Below, piece after piece: positions 1-8,158 of a stretch of DNA of 64,000 nt. The notes under the pieces were generated by a model that saw only the letters and a list, made by a program, of their open reading frames with translations, did not search any database and was not told the origin of the DNA. Position 1 is the first letter of the stretch, and each line of letters starts with the position of its first letter. Source of the stretch: Ideonella_A sp031398385 (lineage in GTDB: Bacteria; Pseudomonadota; Gammaproteobacteria; Burkholderiales; Burkholderiaceae_C); the NCBI GenBank assembly GCA_031398385.1, contig JANNNE010000145.1, positions 1-64,000 of the forward strand, given 5' to 3'. Made by a program: the position numbers and the translations under genes.

Positions 1-1188
1 GCCGCGTTTCAGCCCTGCCACGATTTCCTCGGCGGTCTTGTTGCCGCTGAGCATGTAGGTATTGGTCATGCGCGGCATCGGCACCGCGGCATAACTCTCG
101 CGACGGCCGTTGCCGGTCGGCTTGACCTTCATCAGCCGCGCATTCATGGAGTCCTGGATGTAGCCTTTCAGGATGCCGTCTTCGATCAGCACATTGCGCT
201 GGCTCGGATTACCTTCGTCGTCGACATTCAGCGAACCGCGCCGATCGGGCAGGGTGCCGTCGTCCAGCACGGTCACACCCTTGGCGGCGACACGTTGACC
301 GATGCGGCCGGCAAAAGCACTCGAGCCCTTGCGGTTGAAGTCGCCTTCCAGTCCGTGACCGATGGCCTCGTGCAGCAGGATGCCAGGCCAGCCCGAACCC
401 AGAACCACACTCATTTCGCCGGCCGGTGCCGGGCGCGAGTCGAGGTTGGTCAGCGCGGCACGCACCGCGTCGGCCACGTAGCCCTCGATCACCGCGTCCT
501 GGAAATAGCCCAGACCGAATCGGCCGCCGCCACCACCGCTGCCGCTTTCGCGACGAAGTTCACCGTTGACGGTCTGCTCCGCGATCACTGTCACCGACAA
601 CCGGACCAGCGGCCGCACGTCGGCCGCGATGGTGCCGTCGGCGCGCGCCACCAGCACCACGTCGTATTCGCCGGCCACGCTGGCCATTACCTGCTTGATG
701 CGCGGATCCTTGGCGCGTGCGAGTTTTTCGACCTTCTCGAGCAGCGCCACCTTCTGGCTGCTGTCGAGGGTGGCGATCGGGTCCATCGGCGCATACAGCA
801 CATGGCTGCGCGCCATCTTCTGTTTCGGGCCACCGACCTTGACGCGCCGGCTCTGGCCGCTGGCGGCGATGGTTCGCACCGTGTGTGCCGCGTCCATCAG
901 GGCCGCCTCGGAGATGTCGTCCGAATAGGCAAACGCCGTCTTTTCGCCGGCAACCGCTCGCACACCGACCCCTTGATCGATGCCGAAGCTGCCGCTCTTG
1001 ACGATGCCTTCCTCGAGGCTCCAGCCCTCGCTGCGGGTGTACTGGAAATACAGGTCGGCGTCGTCGGTGCGGTGTTGGGCGATGGCGGCGAGCGCACGCG
1101 CCAGACTCGCCTCGGTCAGCCCGAACGGGTCGAGCAGCAGGGATCGGGCAATGGCGAGGCGTTCGATTGTGGGTTCGCGTGCGATCAT
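1..1188 (-). CDS. tldD: TldD metalloprotease (partial, C-terminus outside window)
   Basis: Zinc-dependent protease of the TldD/PmbA family, which with TldE degrades unfolded peptides and processes some modified peptides in the cytoplasm. About 396 codons are visible from an ATG at 1186-1188; E. coli TldD is about 480 residues, so the last fifth lies beyond base 1. The family metal motif HEAIGHGLEGD starts at residue 273, with His273, Glu274 and His278 as the HExxxH core. It lies downstream of rsmI on the same strand after about 100 bp, a gap that includes three perfect GCCGGT hexamers at 1266-1283. The partner pmbA/tldE is not in the window. Confidence 0.93.
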   Translation of the reverse strand, partial: MIAREPTIERLAIARSLLLDPFGLTEASLARALAAIAQHRTDDADLYFQYTRSEGWSLEEGIVKSGSFGIDQGVGVRAVAGEKTAFAYSDDISEAALMDAAHTVRTIAASGQSRRVKVGGPKQKMARSHVLYAPMDPIATLDSSQKVALLEKVEKLARAKDPRIKQVMASVAGEYDVVLVARADGTIAADVRPLVRLSVTVIAEQTVNGELRRESGSGGGGGRFGLGYFQDAVIEGYVADAVRAALTNLDSRPAPAGEMSVVLGSGWPGILLHEAIGHGLEGDFNRKGSSAFAGRIGQRVAAKGVTVLDDGTLPDRRGSLNVDDEGNPSQRNVLIEDGILKGYIQDSMNARLMKVKPTGNGRRESYAAVPMPRMTNTYMLSGNKTAEEIVAGLKRG

Positions 1189-1288
1189 TCGGCGATTGTA
1201 GGAGTCGTCGATTCGCCTTGCGGCTGAGCGGACATGCAGGTCTCGATGGTCCCGGGCGATGGCGCGCCGGTGCCGGTGCCGGTGCCGC

Positions 1289-2221
1289 TCAATCGACTTC
1301 GGCCTGCTTCAGCGCCAGCGCCTGTTCGTACAGCGCATTGCGTGCGGAGCCGCTGATCTCCGCGGTCAGGGCAACCGCCTGTTTCAACGGCAGATCGCGC
1401 ATCAGCAGCTTGAGCAGGCGCCCGGTTGCCAGATCCTGCGGATCGCGTTGTTCTGCCATGCCGTGCACCACGACGACGAATTCGCCGCGAACCCGGTTCG
1501 GGTCCGCCGCCAGCCAGGCCGGAAGTTCGGCGGCAGCCATGGTGGCGATCGACTCGAACTGCTTGGTCAACTCGCGGCAGATCGTGACGGTTCGCCCGGC
1601 CATCAGGCTGGCCAACTGCGCGGCCAGCGATTCGATGCGGTGCGGTGCCTCGAACAGCACCTGGGTCGCCGCCGCCTGGCTCAGATCGCGCAAGCGGGAC
1701 TGACGGTCGCCGGCCCGCGTGGGCAGGAAGCCGACGAACTGAAAGCCGCCGGCGTGGTGGTCGCCAGCCACGCTGAGTGCCGCAGCCACGCTGCTGGCGC
1801 CCGGAATCGGCACCGTCACATAACCGGCAGCCTGAGCGGCAGCCACCAGGATCGCACCCGGATCGCTGATCGATGGCGTCCCGGCATCGCTGACATAGGC
1901 GACCCGTTCACCGCGGGCCAGCCGCTCCAGCACCCCCTGCGCGGCGCTGTTTTCGTTATGCTGATGGACCGCCAGCAGCGGCTTGTCCACCCCCAATTGC
2001 TGCAGCAACACCGCGCTGTGTCGGGTATCTTCACAGGCGACGGCGTCGACCAGCGACAACACATGGATGGCGCGCAGCGACAGGTCGGCCAGGTTGCCGA
2101 TCGGCGTGGCCACCAGATACAGCGCGGCGACCGGGAAATGCTGCTGCCCGGCGGCGGCAGCAGCGGCCTCACGCAGCAGGGGAGCGTTGGAATTGGTCAC
2201 GAACAAGACGGTCGGCGACAC
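1289..2221 (-). CDS. rsmI: 16S rRNA (cytidine-1402 2'-O)-methyltransferase RsmI
   Basis: SAM-dependent methyltransferase that modifies C1402 of 16S rRNA in the decoding centre. The protein (about 310 residues) shows the family signatures LYLVATPIGNLADLS near residue 35, ACEDTRHS, and the SAM-binding loop SDAGTPSISDPG. The start is uncertain: GTG at 2221 or GTG at 2200, since no ATG precedes the conserved ATPIGN motif. Both choices overlap the 5' end of the divergent yraN gene (TTG 2193). The rsmI / yraN / SIS-protein / BON-lipoprotein neighbourhood matches the E. coli yraL-yraN-diaA-dolP locus, minus lpoA. Confidence 0.95.
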   Translation of the reverse strand: MSPTVLFVTNSNAPLLREAAAAAAGQQHFPVAALYLVATPIGNLADLSLRAIHVLSLVDAVACEDTRHSAVLLQQLGVDKPLLAVHQHNENSAAQGVLERLARGERVAYVSDAGTPSISDPGAILVAAAQAAGYVTVPIPGASSVAAALSVAGDHHAGGFQFVGFLPTRAGDRQSRLRDLSQAAATQVLFEAPHRIESLAAQLASLMAGRTVTICRELTKQFESIATMAAAELPAWLAADPNRVRGEFVVVVHGMAEQRDPQDLATGRLLKLLMRDLPLKQAVALTAEISGSARNALYEQALALKQAEVD

Positions 2222-2558
2222 CGCGGAAGAAGCCGCGCTGCAGCATCTGCTGCAGCACGGCCTGGCGCTGGTTCAACGCAATTATCGGGTTGCCGCCGGC
2301 CCGCGTGCCCGCGGCGGCGAAATCGATCTGATCATGCGCGAGCGCGACGGCACACTGGTTTTCGTCGAAGTGCGCGCCAGAGCGGGCACGCGGCATGGCG
2401 GCGCGGCCGCCAGCATCGGCTTCGCGAAGCGCCGACGCCTGATCTTCGCCGCGCAGCGTTTTCTGCAGCACCAGCCGACCCAGCCGCCGTGCCGCTTCGA
2501 TGTAGTTGTGTTCGACGGCGATTCGCTGCAGTGGCTGCGCGCCGCGTTCGACGCCTAG
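2193..2558 (+). CDS. yraN: YraN/UPF0102 family endonuclease-like protein
   Basis: Small protein of the UPF0102 family with a restriction-endonuclease-like fold; its cellular role is not settled. The core signature GGEIDLIMRERDGTLVFVEV is present, carrying the acidic and E-V-K-like residues expected of the fold, although the usual final lysine region reads VEVRAR. The best start is TTG at 2193, because AGGGGAG at 2178-2184 sits 8 bp upstream and the resulting 121-residue product fits the family length. An upstream ATG (1983) would add a non-homologous tail. The start overlaps the 5' end of divergent rsmI. Confidence 0.85.
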   Translation: MVTNKTVGDTAEEAALQHLLQHGLALVQRNYRVAAGPRARGGEIDLIMRERDGTLVFVEVRARAGTRHGGAAASIGFAKRRRLIFAAQRFLQHQPTQPPCRFDVVVFDGDSLQWLRAAFDA

Positions 2559-2565
2559 ACTTCGC

Positions 2566-2824
2566 CTAGACGCCGAGTATCTTCATCGCCTTGGCCAGGG
2601 TATCAACCGATTCCTGGTGCTTGCCCGCCTTGTGGGAGGCTTCGCCGTCGGCGCGCAGTTTCTTCACCTCGGCCATCTGCTCGGTGCTCAGCTTCGGATT
2701 CTTGGCCATGGCCTCGTCTGGCCATGGCCTCGTCGATCTTCTTCATGTCGGCCGGGCAATGAAAGGCAAACGCGGAACTGGCGACCATCAGCGAGGCTGC
2801 GGCGAGCAAGGTCTTCAGGTTCAT
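2566..2824 (-). pseudogene. small exported protein gene, frameshifted by a 16-bp tandem duplication
   Basis: From the ATG at 2824 the frame encodes a clear signal peptide (MNLKTLLAAASLMVASSAFA) and then FHCPADMKKIDEAMA. There two tandem copies of a 16-bp unit (2703-2718 and 2719-2734) throw the frame, and translation ends in an unrelated tail at 2603. Deleting one copy restores a coherent 80-residue protein continuing AKNPKLSTEQMAEVKKLRAD and ending at TAG 2566-2568, rich in Lys, Glu and Ala with predicted helices. The restored form looks like a small periplasmic helical protein of unknown function. It may be a true recent mutation or an assembly/sequencing error. Confidence 0.8.
2703..2734. 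repeat. 16-bp perfect tandem duplication
   Basis: The unit TGGCCATGGCCTCGTC occurs twice head to tail. Its length is not a multiple of three, so it shifts the reading frame of the small exported-protein gene on the minus strand. The unit contains the palindrome TGGCCA and GGCCATGGCC, which could favour replication slippage. Confidence 0.97.
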
Positions 2825-2986
2825 GGGGTGCTCCGATCAGTTGCGGTCGGCCAGTATCCTGCCGGAGCCTTGCGGTCGTCAACGACTCGATGGCGCCGAG
2901 AGGGAACCAATCCACTGCCTCGATGCTCATGTCAGGGCGGCGCTGCCGGGGCAGCTGGTCGCCCGGGCCCGAACTTGAACCCTTTC

Positions 2987-3493
2987 ATGACACCACCGCT
3001 CGCTGAATCGAAGTCCCGTCAGGCGCTGGGCCTGCTCGCCTGGCTGGCGGTCACCTTCGCCGCGGCTGCGGTCGGCGGTTGGGCGTCTGCCCAGGCAGGT
3101 TCGTTCTACGGCGAACTGCTTCGTCCCGCCTGGGCGCCGCCAGCCTGGCTGTTCGGGCCGGTCTGGTCGGTTCTCTACATCCTGATGGGCATTTCAGCCT
3201 GGCTGGTCTGGCGGTCGGTCGGATGGGCGGGGGCAAGAACGGCGCTGCTGCTGTTTCTGGCCCAACTCGCCGCCAATGCGCTGTGGACCTGGCTCTTCTT
3301 CGCGTTGCGTCAGGGTGCTCTGGCGTCGGCCGAGATCGTGCTGCTGTGGCTGCTCATCGTCACGACGATCGTATTGTTCTGGCGGGTCAGCCGGATCGCT
3401 GCGGCGCTGCTGCTCCCTTATCTGGCGTGGGTGTCGTTCGCGACGGCACTCAGCTTTGCAATCTGGCAGCTCAATCCGGGGCTGCTGGGCTGA
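2987..3493 (+). CDS. tspO: TspO/MBR family membrane protein
   Basis: Homologue of the mitochondrial translocator protein / bacterial tryptophan-rich sensory protein, a membrane protein with five helices that binds porphyrins and related ligands. The 168-residue protein starts at the ATG at 2987 and contains the family pattern SFYGELLRPAWAPPAWLFGP (about residues 38-57), then LYILMGISAWLVW, NALWTWLFF and the C-terminal ISF-like segment LPYLAWVSFATAL. No good Shine-Dalgarno sequence precedes the start. It lies 45 bp upstream of the SIS-domain gene. Role here is inferred from family membership only; a porphyrin link is plausible because hemE is elsewhere in the window. Confidence 0.9.
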   Translation: MTPPLAESKSRQALGLLAWLAVTFAAAAVGGWASAQAGSFYGELLRPAWAPPAWLFGPVWSVLYILMGISAWLVWRSVGWAGARTALLLFLAQLAANALWTWLFFALRQGALASAEIVLLWLLIVTTIVLFWRVSRIAAALLLPYLAWVSFATALSFAIWQLNPGLLG

Positions 3494-3538
3494 GATTCGA
3501 TGAAACGATCGCGAAATCCGATGTCATATCATCCACGC

Positions 3539-4135
3539 ATGCTCGAACAACGCATCCAGAAGCAGTTTTTTGACAGTGCCGATCTCAAATATGCGGCGGC
3601 CGAGGTGCTTGCCAAGCCGATTGCCGACGCGGTCAATGCCATCGTCGGCTGCATCACGGCCGGCGGCAAGGTGCTGGCCTGTGGCAATGGCGGGTCGGCC
3701 GCCGATGCACAACATTTCGCAGCCGAGTTCGTCGGCCGCTTCGAGCGTGAACGGCCGGGACTCGCCGCGATTGCGCTGACCACCGACACCTCGATCCTGA
3801 CCGCCATCGGCAACGACTACAACTACGATGTCGTGTTCAGCAAGCAGGTTCAGGCGCTCGGACAGCCCGGCGACGTGCTGCTGGCGATGAGCACCAGTGG
3901 CAACTCGGCCAACGTGCTGGCCGCTGTCCAGGCAGCCCATGCCAAGGACATGACCGTGGTGGCATTGACCGGACACAAAGGCGGCAAGATGAATGCGCTG
4001 CTGACCGATACCGATGTCCACATCTGCGTTCCCCACGACCGCACCGCACGCATCCAGGAGGTTCACCTGCTGACCCTGCATTGCCTGTGTGATGCGGTCG
4101 ACCTCCAATTGCTAGGCGAACAGGACACCCCATGA
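3539..4135 (+). CDS. SIS-domain protein, DiaA / phosphoheptose isomerase (GmhA) family
   Basis: Sugar-isomerase fold protein of about 198 residues. The sequence ACGNGGSAADAQHFAAEFVGRF (residues about 48-70), the MSTSGNSANVL phosphate-binding loop and the C-terminal RIQEVHLLTLHCLCD motif are shared by GmhA, which makes heptose for lipopolysaccharide, and by DiaA, which binds DnaA and times replication initiation. The genomic setting (rsmI, yraN upstream, BON lipoprotein downstream with ATGA overlap) is that of E. coli diaA (yraO), so I favour DiaA. Starts at 3500 or 3521 are possible; 3539 gives the usual family length. Confidence 0.85.
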   Translation: MLEQRIQKQFFDSADLKYAAAEVLAKPIADAVNAIVGCITAGGKVLACGNGGSAADAQHFAAEFVGRFERERPGLAAIALTTDTSILTAIGNDYNYDVVFSKQVQALGQPGDVLLAMSTSGNSANVLAAVQAAHAKDMTVVALTGHKGGKMNALLTDTDVHICVPHDRTARIQEVHLLTLHCLCDAVDLQLLGEQDTP

Positions 4136-4770
4136 GTTTTGAATCTCCGATGCGGCCGCGTCGCGCGCTGCTGGCCGCTGCATTGGGCGCTTCGGCGCTG
4201 GTCAGCCTGTCCGGTTGTGCGCTGCTGGTCGGTGGCGCGATGGTCGGCGGAACCCTGCTGTATACCGACCGGCGAACCTCGGGCGCGCAGCTCGAAGACG
4301 AGGCGATCGAGTTGAAGGCGATCCGGCGCCTCAGCGAAACCTTCGGCGAGCGTGCCCATGTCAACGTGACCAGCTACAACCGCGTAGTCTTGCTGACCGG
4401 AGAAGTGCCCACCGAGGCCGACAAGGCGATCGCCCAGGAAGCGGTGCAACGAACCGAAAACATCCGCACCATCGTCAACGAGATCGGTGTGATGCCGGTG
4501 AGCTCGTTCGGCAGCCGCTCCGCCGACACCCTGGTGTCGGGCAAGGTCAAGACCTTGCTGGTCGACGCGAAGGATCTGATGGCCACCGCGGTCAAGGTGG
4601 TCACCGAACGCCGTGTCGTCTACCTGATGGGAATCGTCACCGAGCGAGAGGCCGCACGCGCGGCCGATGTGGCAAGCCAGGTCAGCGGCGTGCAGAAGGT
4701 GATCCGGGTATTCGACATCGTGACCGAAGCCGAACTTGCCGATCTCGCTTCGCGGCAAAAAGGAAAATAG
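4132..4770 (+). CDS. dolP: BON-domain outer-membrane lipoprotein, DolP-like
   Basis: Periplasm-facing lipoprotein with two BON domains (about residues 50-115 and 125-195), the architecture of DolP (YraP), which binds anionic phospholipid and supports outer-membrane integrity and amidase activation. A signal peptide ends in the lipobox LSGC with Cys29, followed by a glycine-rich segment. It overlaps the SIS-protein stop codon by ATGA, implying translational coupling, as at the E. coli diaA-dolP locus. Length is 212 residues, close to E. coli's 191. Confidence 0.9.
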   Translation: MSFESPMRPRRALLAAALGASALVSLSGCALLVGGAMVGGTLLYTDRRTSGAQLEDEAIELKAIRRLSETFGERAHVNVTSYNRVVLLTGEVPTEADKAIAQEAVQRTENIRTIVNEIGVMPVSSFGSRSADTLVSGKVKTLLVDAKDLMATAVKVVTERRVVYLMGIVTEREAARAADVASQVSGVQKVIRVFDIVTEAELADLASRQKGK

Positions 4771-4903
4771 GCCGCTTGGCGGAGTCTGCTCTTGACCTGC
4801 GACCCTGCGACCCAGCGGCCTGGCCATCCGCCAGGCATCATCGCCCCAAACCGCGCCTCCGGCGCTCGCTTGAACGGATGCGTTGCCGGTACGTCGGCGC
4901 CGT

Positions 4904-5803
4904 CTACATCAGCCGGGTGATCAGGCTCGAGGTATCCCAGCGGCTGCCGCCGTGGGCCTGAATGTCGGCATAGAACTGGTCGACCAGCGCCGTCACCGGC
5001 AGGCGGGCGCCGTTGTGCTTGGCTTCTTCCAGCACCAGGCCGAGGTCCTTGCGCATCAGGTCGATGGCAAAGCCGAAATCGAAGCGGTTGTCGATCATCG
5101 TCGGGCCACGGTTGTCCATCTGCCAGCTCTGTGCCGCACCTTTGCCGATCACGTCGAGCACGGCCTTCATGTCCAGTCCGGCCTTCTGGCCGAAGGCAAT
5201 CGCCTCGGACAGCGCCTGCACCAGACCGGCCACGGCAATCTGGTTGACCATTTTTGCCAGCTGGCCGGCGCCGCTGTCGCCGAGCAGGGTCACCGCCTTG
5301 GCAAATGCCATCGCCACCGGATGCATCTGTGCAAACGCCGTTTCGTCACCGCCGCACATCACCGTCAACGCACCGTTGATCGCGCCAAGATTGCCGCCCG
5401 ACACTGGGGCATCGATGAATGCGAAACCGCGCTGTGCGGCTTCGGCGCCGAGTTCGCGCGCCACCGACGCCGATGCGGTCGTGTGGTCGACGAAGACCGA
5501 TCCCGCTGCCAGCGCTGCAAACGCACCCGTATCGCCCAGCGTGACCGAGCGCAGATCGGCATCGTTGCCGACGCAGCAGAAAACGAACTCGGCGTTTTCT
5601 GCGGCAGCGCGCGGTGTCGTGGCGCTGCGACCTTCAAATTCCTGGAGCCATTTCTCGGCCCGCGCCGGTGTGCGGTTGTAGACGCAGACCCGATGGCCTG
5701 CGCCAGCCAGATGGCCGGCCATCGGATAGCCCATCACACCCAATCCGATGAAGGCGACGCGCCGCGGCGGGATGGACTGATAACTTCTGAGGGCGCTGCT
5801 CAT
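4904..5803 (-). CDS. NAD(P)-dependent beta-hydroxyacid dehydrogenase (3-hydroxyisobutyrate dehydrogenase / tartronate semialdehyde reductase family)
   Basis: Cytoplasmic oxidoreductase of 299 residues. The N-terminal Rossmann motif GLGVMGYPMAG (about residues 20-30) is followed by the substrate-binding signature DAPVSGGNLGAINGALTVM (about residues 125-143) and the catalytic lysine in GAGQLAKMVNQI. These are typical of 3-hydroxyisobutyrate dehydrogenase, tartronate semialdehyde reductase and glyoxylate/succinic semialdehyde reductase, which I cannot tell apart here. It begins only 4 bp after the pilU stop on the same strand, so it is probably transcribed with pilTU although its function is unrelated. 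Confidence 0.88.
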   Translation of the reverse strand: MSSALRSYQSIPPRRVAFIGLGVMGYPMAGHLAGAGHRVCVYNRTPARAEKWLQEFEGRSATTPRAAAENAEFVFCCVGNDADLRSVTLGDTGAFAALAAGSVFVDHTTASASVARELGAEAAQRGFAFIDAPVSGGNLGAINGALTVMCGGDETAFAQMHPVAMAFAKAVTLLGDSGAGQLAKMVNQIAVAGLVQALSEAIAFGQKAGLDMKAVLDVIGKGAAQSWQMDNRGPTMIDNRFDFGFAIDLMRKDLGLVLEEAKHNGARLPVTALVDQFYADIQAHGGSRWDTSSLITRLM

Positions 5804-5807
5804 CCGT

Positions 5808-6944
5808 TCAGACGATTGCCATGTGCTCGGTACCGGCCGACAGGTCGGAGTTCTTCGCGCGCTTGCTGTTGAGCTTGATGTTCAGGCGCAGATCGTTCAG
5901 CGAGTCGGCATTGCGCAGCGCATCCTCGATCGTGACCTGGTTGGCCTCGTACAGATCGAACAGGCTCTGGTCGAAGGTCTGCATGCCGAGTTCGCGCGAG
6001 CGCTTCATGATTTCCTTGATCTCGGTGACCTCGCCCTTGAAGATCAAGTCGGAGATCAGCGGCGAATTGAGCATCACCTCGACCGCGGCCACCCGTCCCT
6101 TGCCTTCCTGCAGCGGCAGCAGGCGTTGCGAGATCAGGCCTTTCAGGTTCAGCGACAAATCCATCAGCAACTGCGCGCGCCGTTCTTCCGGAAAGAAGTT
6201 GATGATGCGGTCGAGCGCCTGGTTGGCGCTGTTGGCGTGCATCGTGGCCATGCACAGGTGGCCGGTCTCGGCGAAGGCCACCGCGTGGTCCATCGACTCG
6301 CGGTCGCGAATCTCGCCCATCAAGATCACGTCGGGCGCCTGGCGCAGCGCATTTTTCAGCCCCGCTTCCCAGCCCTCGGTGTCGATGCCGACCTCACGCT
6401 GCGTGATGATGCAGTTTTTGTGCGGGTGCACGAATTCGACCGGGTCTTCCAGCGTGATGATGTGGCCGTAAGAGTGTTCGTTGCGGTAATTGACCATCGC
6501 CGCCAGCGAGGTGCTCTTGCCCGATCCGGTGGCGCCGACGAAGATGACCAGCCCGCGCTTGGTCATCGCGATTTCCTTCAGCACCTCGGGCAGCTTCAGC
6601 GTATCGATGGTCGGCAGCGTCTGCGGAATCGTCCGCATCACCAGACCGACATGACTCTGCTGGACGAAGGCGTTGCAGCGGAAGCGGCCGATGCCCTGCG
6701 GCGAGATCGCGAAATTGCATTCCTTGGTGCGCTCGAATTCGGCCGCCTGCTTGTCGTTCATCACCGCGCGTGCCAACGCCAGCGTGTGCTGGCCGGTCAG
6801 CGGCTGCGGCGAGACCTTGGTCACCTTGCCATCGACCTTGATCGCGGGCGGGAAGTCGGCGGTCAGGAACAGGTCGGAGCCGTTGCGGCTGATCATCAGG
6901 CGCAGCAGGTCGTTGACGAATTTCGATGCCTGGTCACGTTCCAT
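5808..6944 (-). CDS. pilU: type IV pilus retraction ATPase PilU
   Basis: PilT-like secretion-superfamily ATPase that assists PilT in pulling back type IV pili. The 378-residue protein has the Walker A loop GATGSGKST, the Asp-box and Walker B region ITLEDPVEF and VILMGEIRD, and a His box GHLCMATMHAN. The ATG at 6944 is preferred because AAGGA lies 7 bp upstream; a GTG at 7007 would add 21 residues. It follows pilT by about 100 bp on the same strand, the usual pilTU order. The C-terminus is longer than that of PilT, as in PilU. Confidence 0.93.
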   Translation of the reverse strand: MERDQASKFVNDLLRLMISRNGSDLFLTADFPPAIKVDGKVTKVSPQPLTGQHTLALARAVMNDKQAAEFERTKECNFAISPQGIGRFRCNAFVQQSHVGLVMRTIPQTLPTIDTLKLPEVLKEIAMTKRGLVIFVGATGSGKSTSLAAMVNYRNEHSYGHIITLEDPVEFVHPHKNCIITQREVGIDTEGWEAGLKNALRQAPDVILMGEIRDRESMDHAVAFAETGHLCMATMHANSANQALDRIINFFPEERRAQLLMDLSLNLKGLISQRLLPLQEGKGRVAAVEVMLNSPLISDLIFKGEVTEIKEIMKRSRELGMQTFDQSLFDLYEANQVTIEDALRNADSLNDLRLNIKLNSKRAKNSDLSAGTEHMAIV

Positions 6945-7044
6945 CTGCTTGTCCTTCAGAATCGGTTTGCCGCGCCTCGAAAAACACGAACTGACCGGCT
7001 TGTTCACGCATGCTAGTGCCTCGCGTCGTTTTCCGATTGCCCGA

Positions 7045-8088
7045 TCAACCGGGGAAATTCTCCGGCAACTTGGCTTTCGAGCGCGCCTCGGACGGCGAGA
7101 TGGCGCCCTTGCGGACCAACTCGGTCAGGTTCTGGTCGAGCGTCTGCATGCCCATGCTGTTGCCGGTCTGGATCGACGAATACATCTGGGCGATCTTCGC
7201 TTCACGGATCAGGTTGCGGATCGCCGGCGTGCCCAGCATGATCTCGTGCGCCGCGACGCGGCCGGTGCCGTCGCGCAGCTTGCACAAGGTCTGCGAAATC
7301 ACCGCCACCAGCGATTCCGACAACATCGCCCGCACCATCTCTTTTTCGGCCGCCGGAAACACGTCGACCACGCGGTCGATGGTCTTTGCGGCTGAACTGG
7401 TGTGCAGGGTGCCGAATACCAGGTGGCCGGTTTCGGCGGCGGTCAGTGCGAGGCGGATGGTCTCGAGGTCGCGCAGCTCGCCGACCAGAATCGCGTCCGG
7501 GTCTTCGCGCAGAGCCGAACGCAGCGCATTGTTGAAGCTCAGCGTGTGCGGCCCGACCTCACGCTGGTTGATCAGGCACTTCTTGCTTTCGTGGACAAAT
7601 TCGATCGGATCCTCGACGGTCAGAATGTGGCCGTATTCGGCCTCGTTCAGGTGGTTGACCATCGCGGCCAGCGTGGTCGACTTGCCCGAACCGGTCGGCC
7701 CGGTTACCAGCACCAGCCCGCGCGGTTTCAGCGACAGCTCGGCAAAGATCTTCGGCGTATTGAGCTGCTCGAGCGTCAGGATCTTGCTCGGGATGGTGCG
7801 GAACACCGCACCGGCGCCCCGATTCTGGTTGAACGCGTTGACGCGAAAGCGCGCCAGCCCCTGGATCTCGAACGAAAAATCGCATTCCAGCGACTCTTCG
7901 TAGACCTTGCGGTGGGTGTCGTTCATGATGTCGTAAACCATGTTGTGCACATCCTTGTGCTCCAACGGATCGACATTGATGCGACGCACATCGCCGTGTA
8001 CCCGGATCATCGGCGGCAGGCCGGCCGACAGGTGCAGGTCCGACGCCTTGTTCTTGACCGAAAACGCCAGCAGTTGGGTGATGTCCAT
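7045..8088 (-). CDS. pilT: type IV pilus retraction ATPase PilT
   Basis: Hexameric motor at the inner-membrane base of the type IV pilus that depolymerises pilin and drives twitching. The 347-residue protein starts MDITQLLAFSVKNKASDLHLS and contains GPTGSGKSTT (Walker A), TVEDPIEFVHE, the ILVGELRDLET Walker B, the GHLVFGTLHT His box and the AIRNLIRE retraction motif near the C-terminus. It is divergent from yggS, with 70 bp between the two starts, so a bidirectional promoter region is expected there. Other pilus assembly genes are not in the window. Confidence 0.95.
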   Translation of the reverse strand: MDITQLLAFSVKNKASDLHLSAGLPPMIRVHGDVRRINVDPLEHKDVHNMVYDIMNDTHRKVYEESLECDFSFEIQGLARFRVNAFNQNRGAGAVFRTIPSKILTLEQLNTPKIFAELSLKPRGLVLVTGPTGSGKSTTLAAMVNHLNEAEYGHILTVEDPIEFVHESKKCLINQREVGPHTLSFNNALRSALREDPDAILVGELRDLETIRLALTAAETGHLVFGTLHTSSAAKTIDRVVDVFPAAEKEMVRAMLSESLVAVISQTLCKLRDGTGRVAAHEIMLGTPAIRNLIREAKIAQMYSSIQTGNSMGMQTLDQNLTELVRKGAISPSEARSKAKLPENFPG

Positions 8089-8158
8089 GGGCGAATCTTG
8101 GATGGGTGGAAGGCGCGCGCCGCGTGGCCGCGCCGAAGAAGGATACTCTCGGCGCATT

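Noticed and set aside
1266..1289. GCCGGT hexamer repeat as a phase-variation tract
   Set aside because: Only three perfect copies and one imperfect copy, at the rsmI stop codon; hexamers would not shift a frame.
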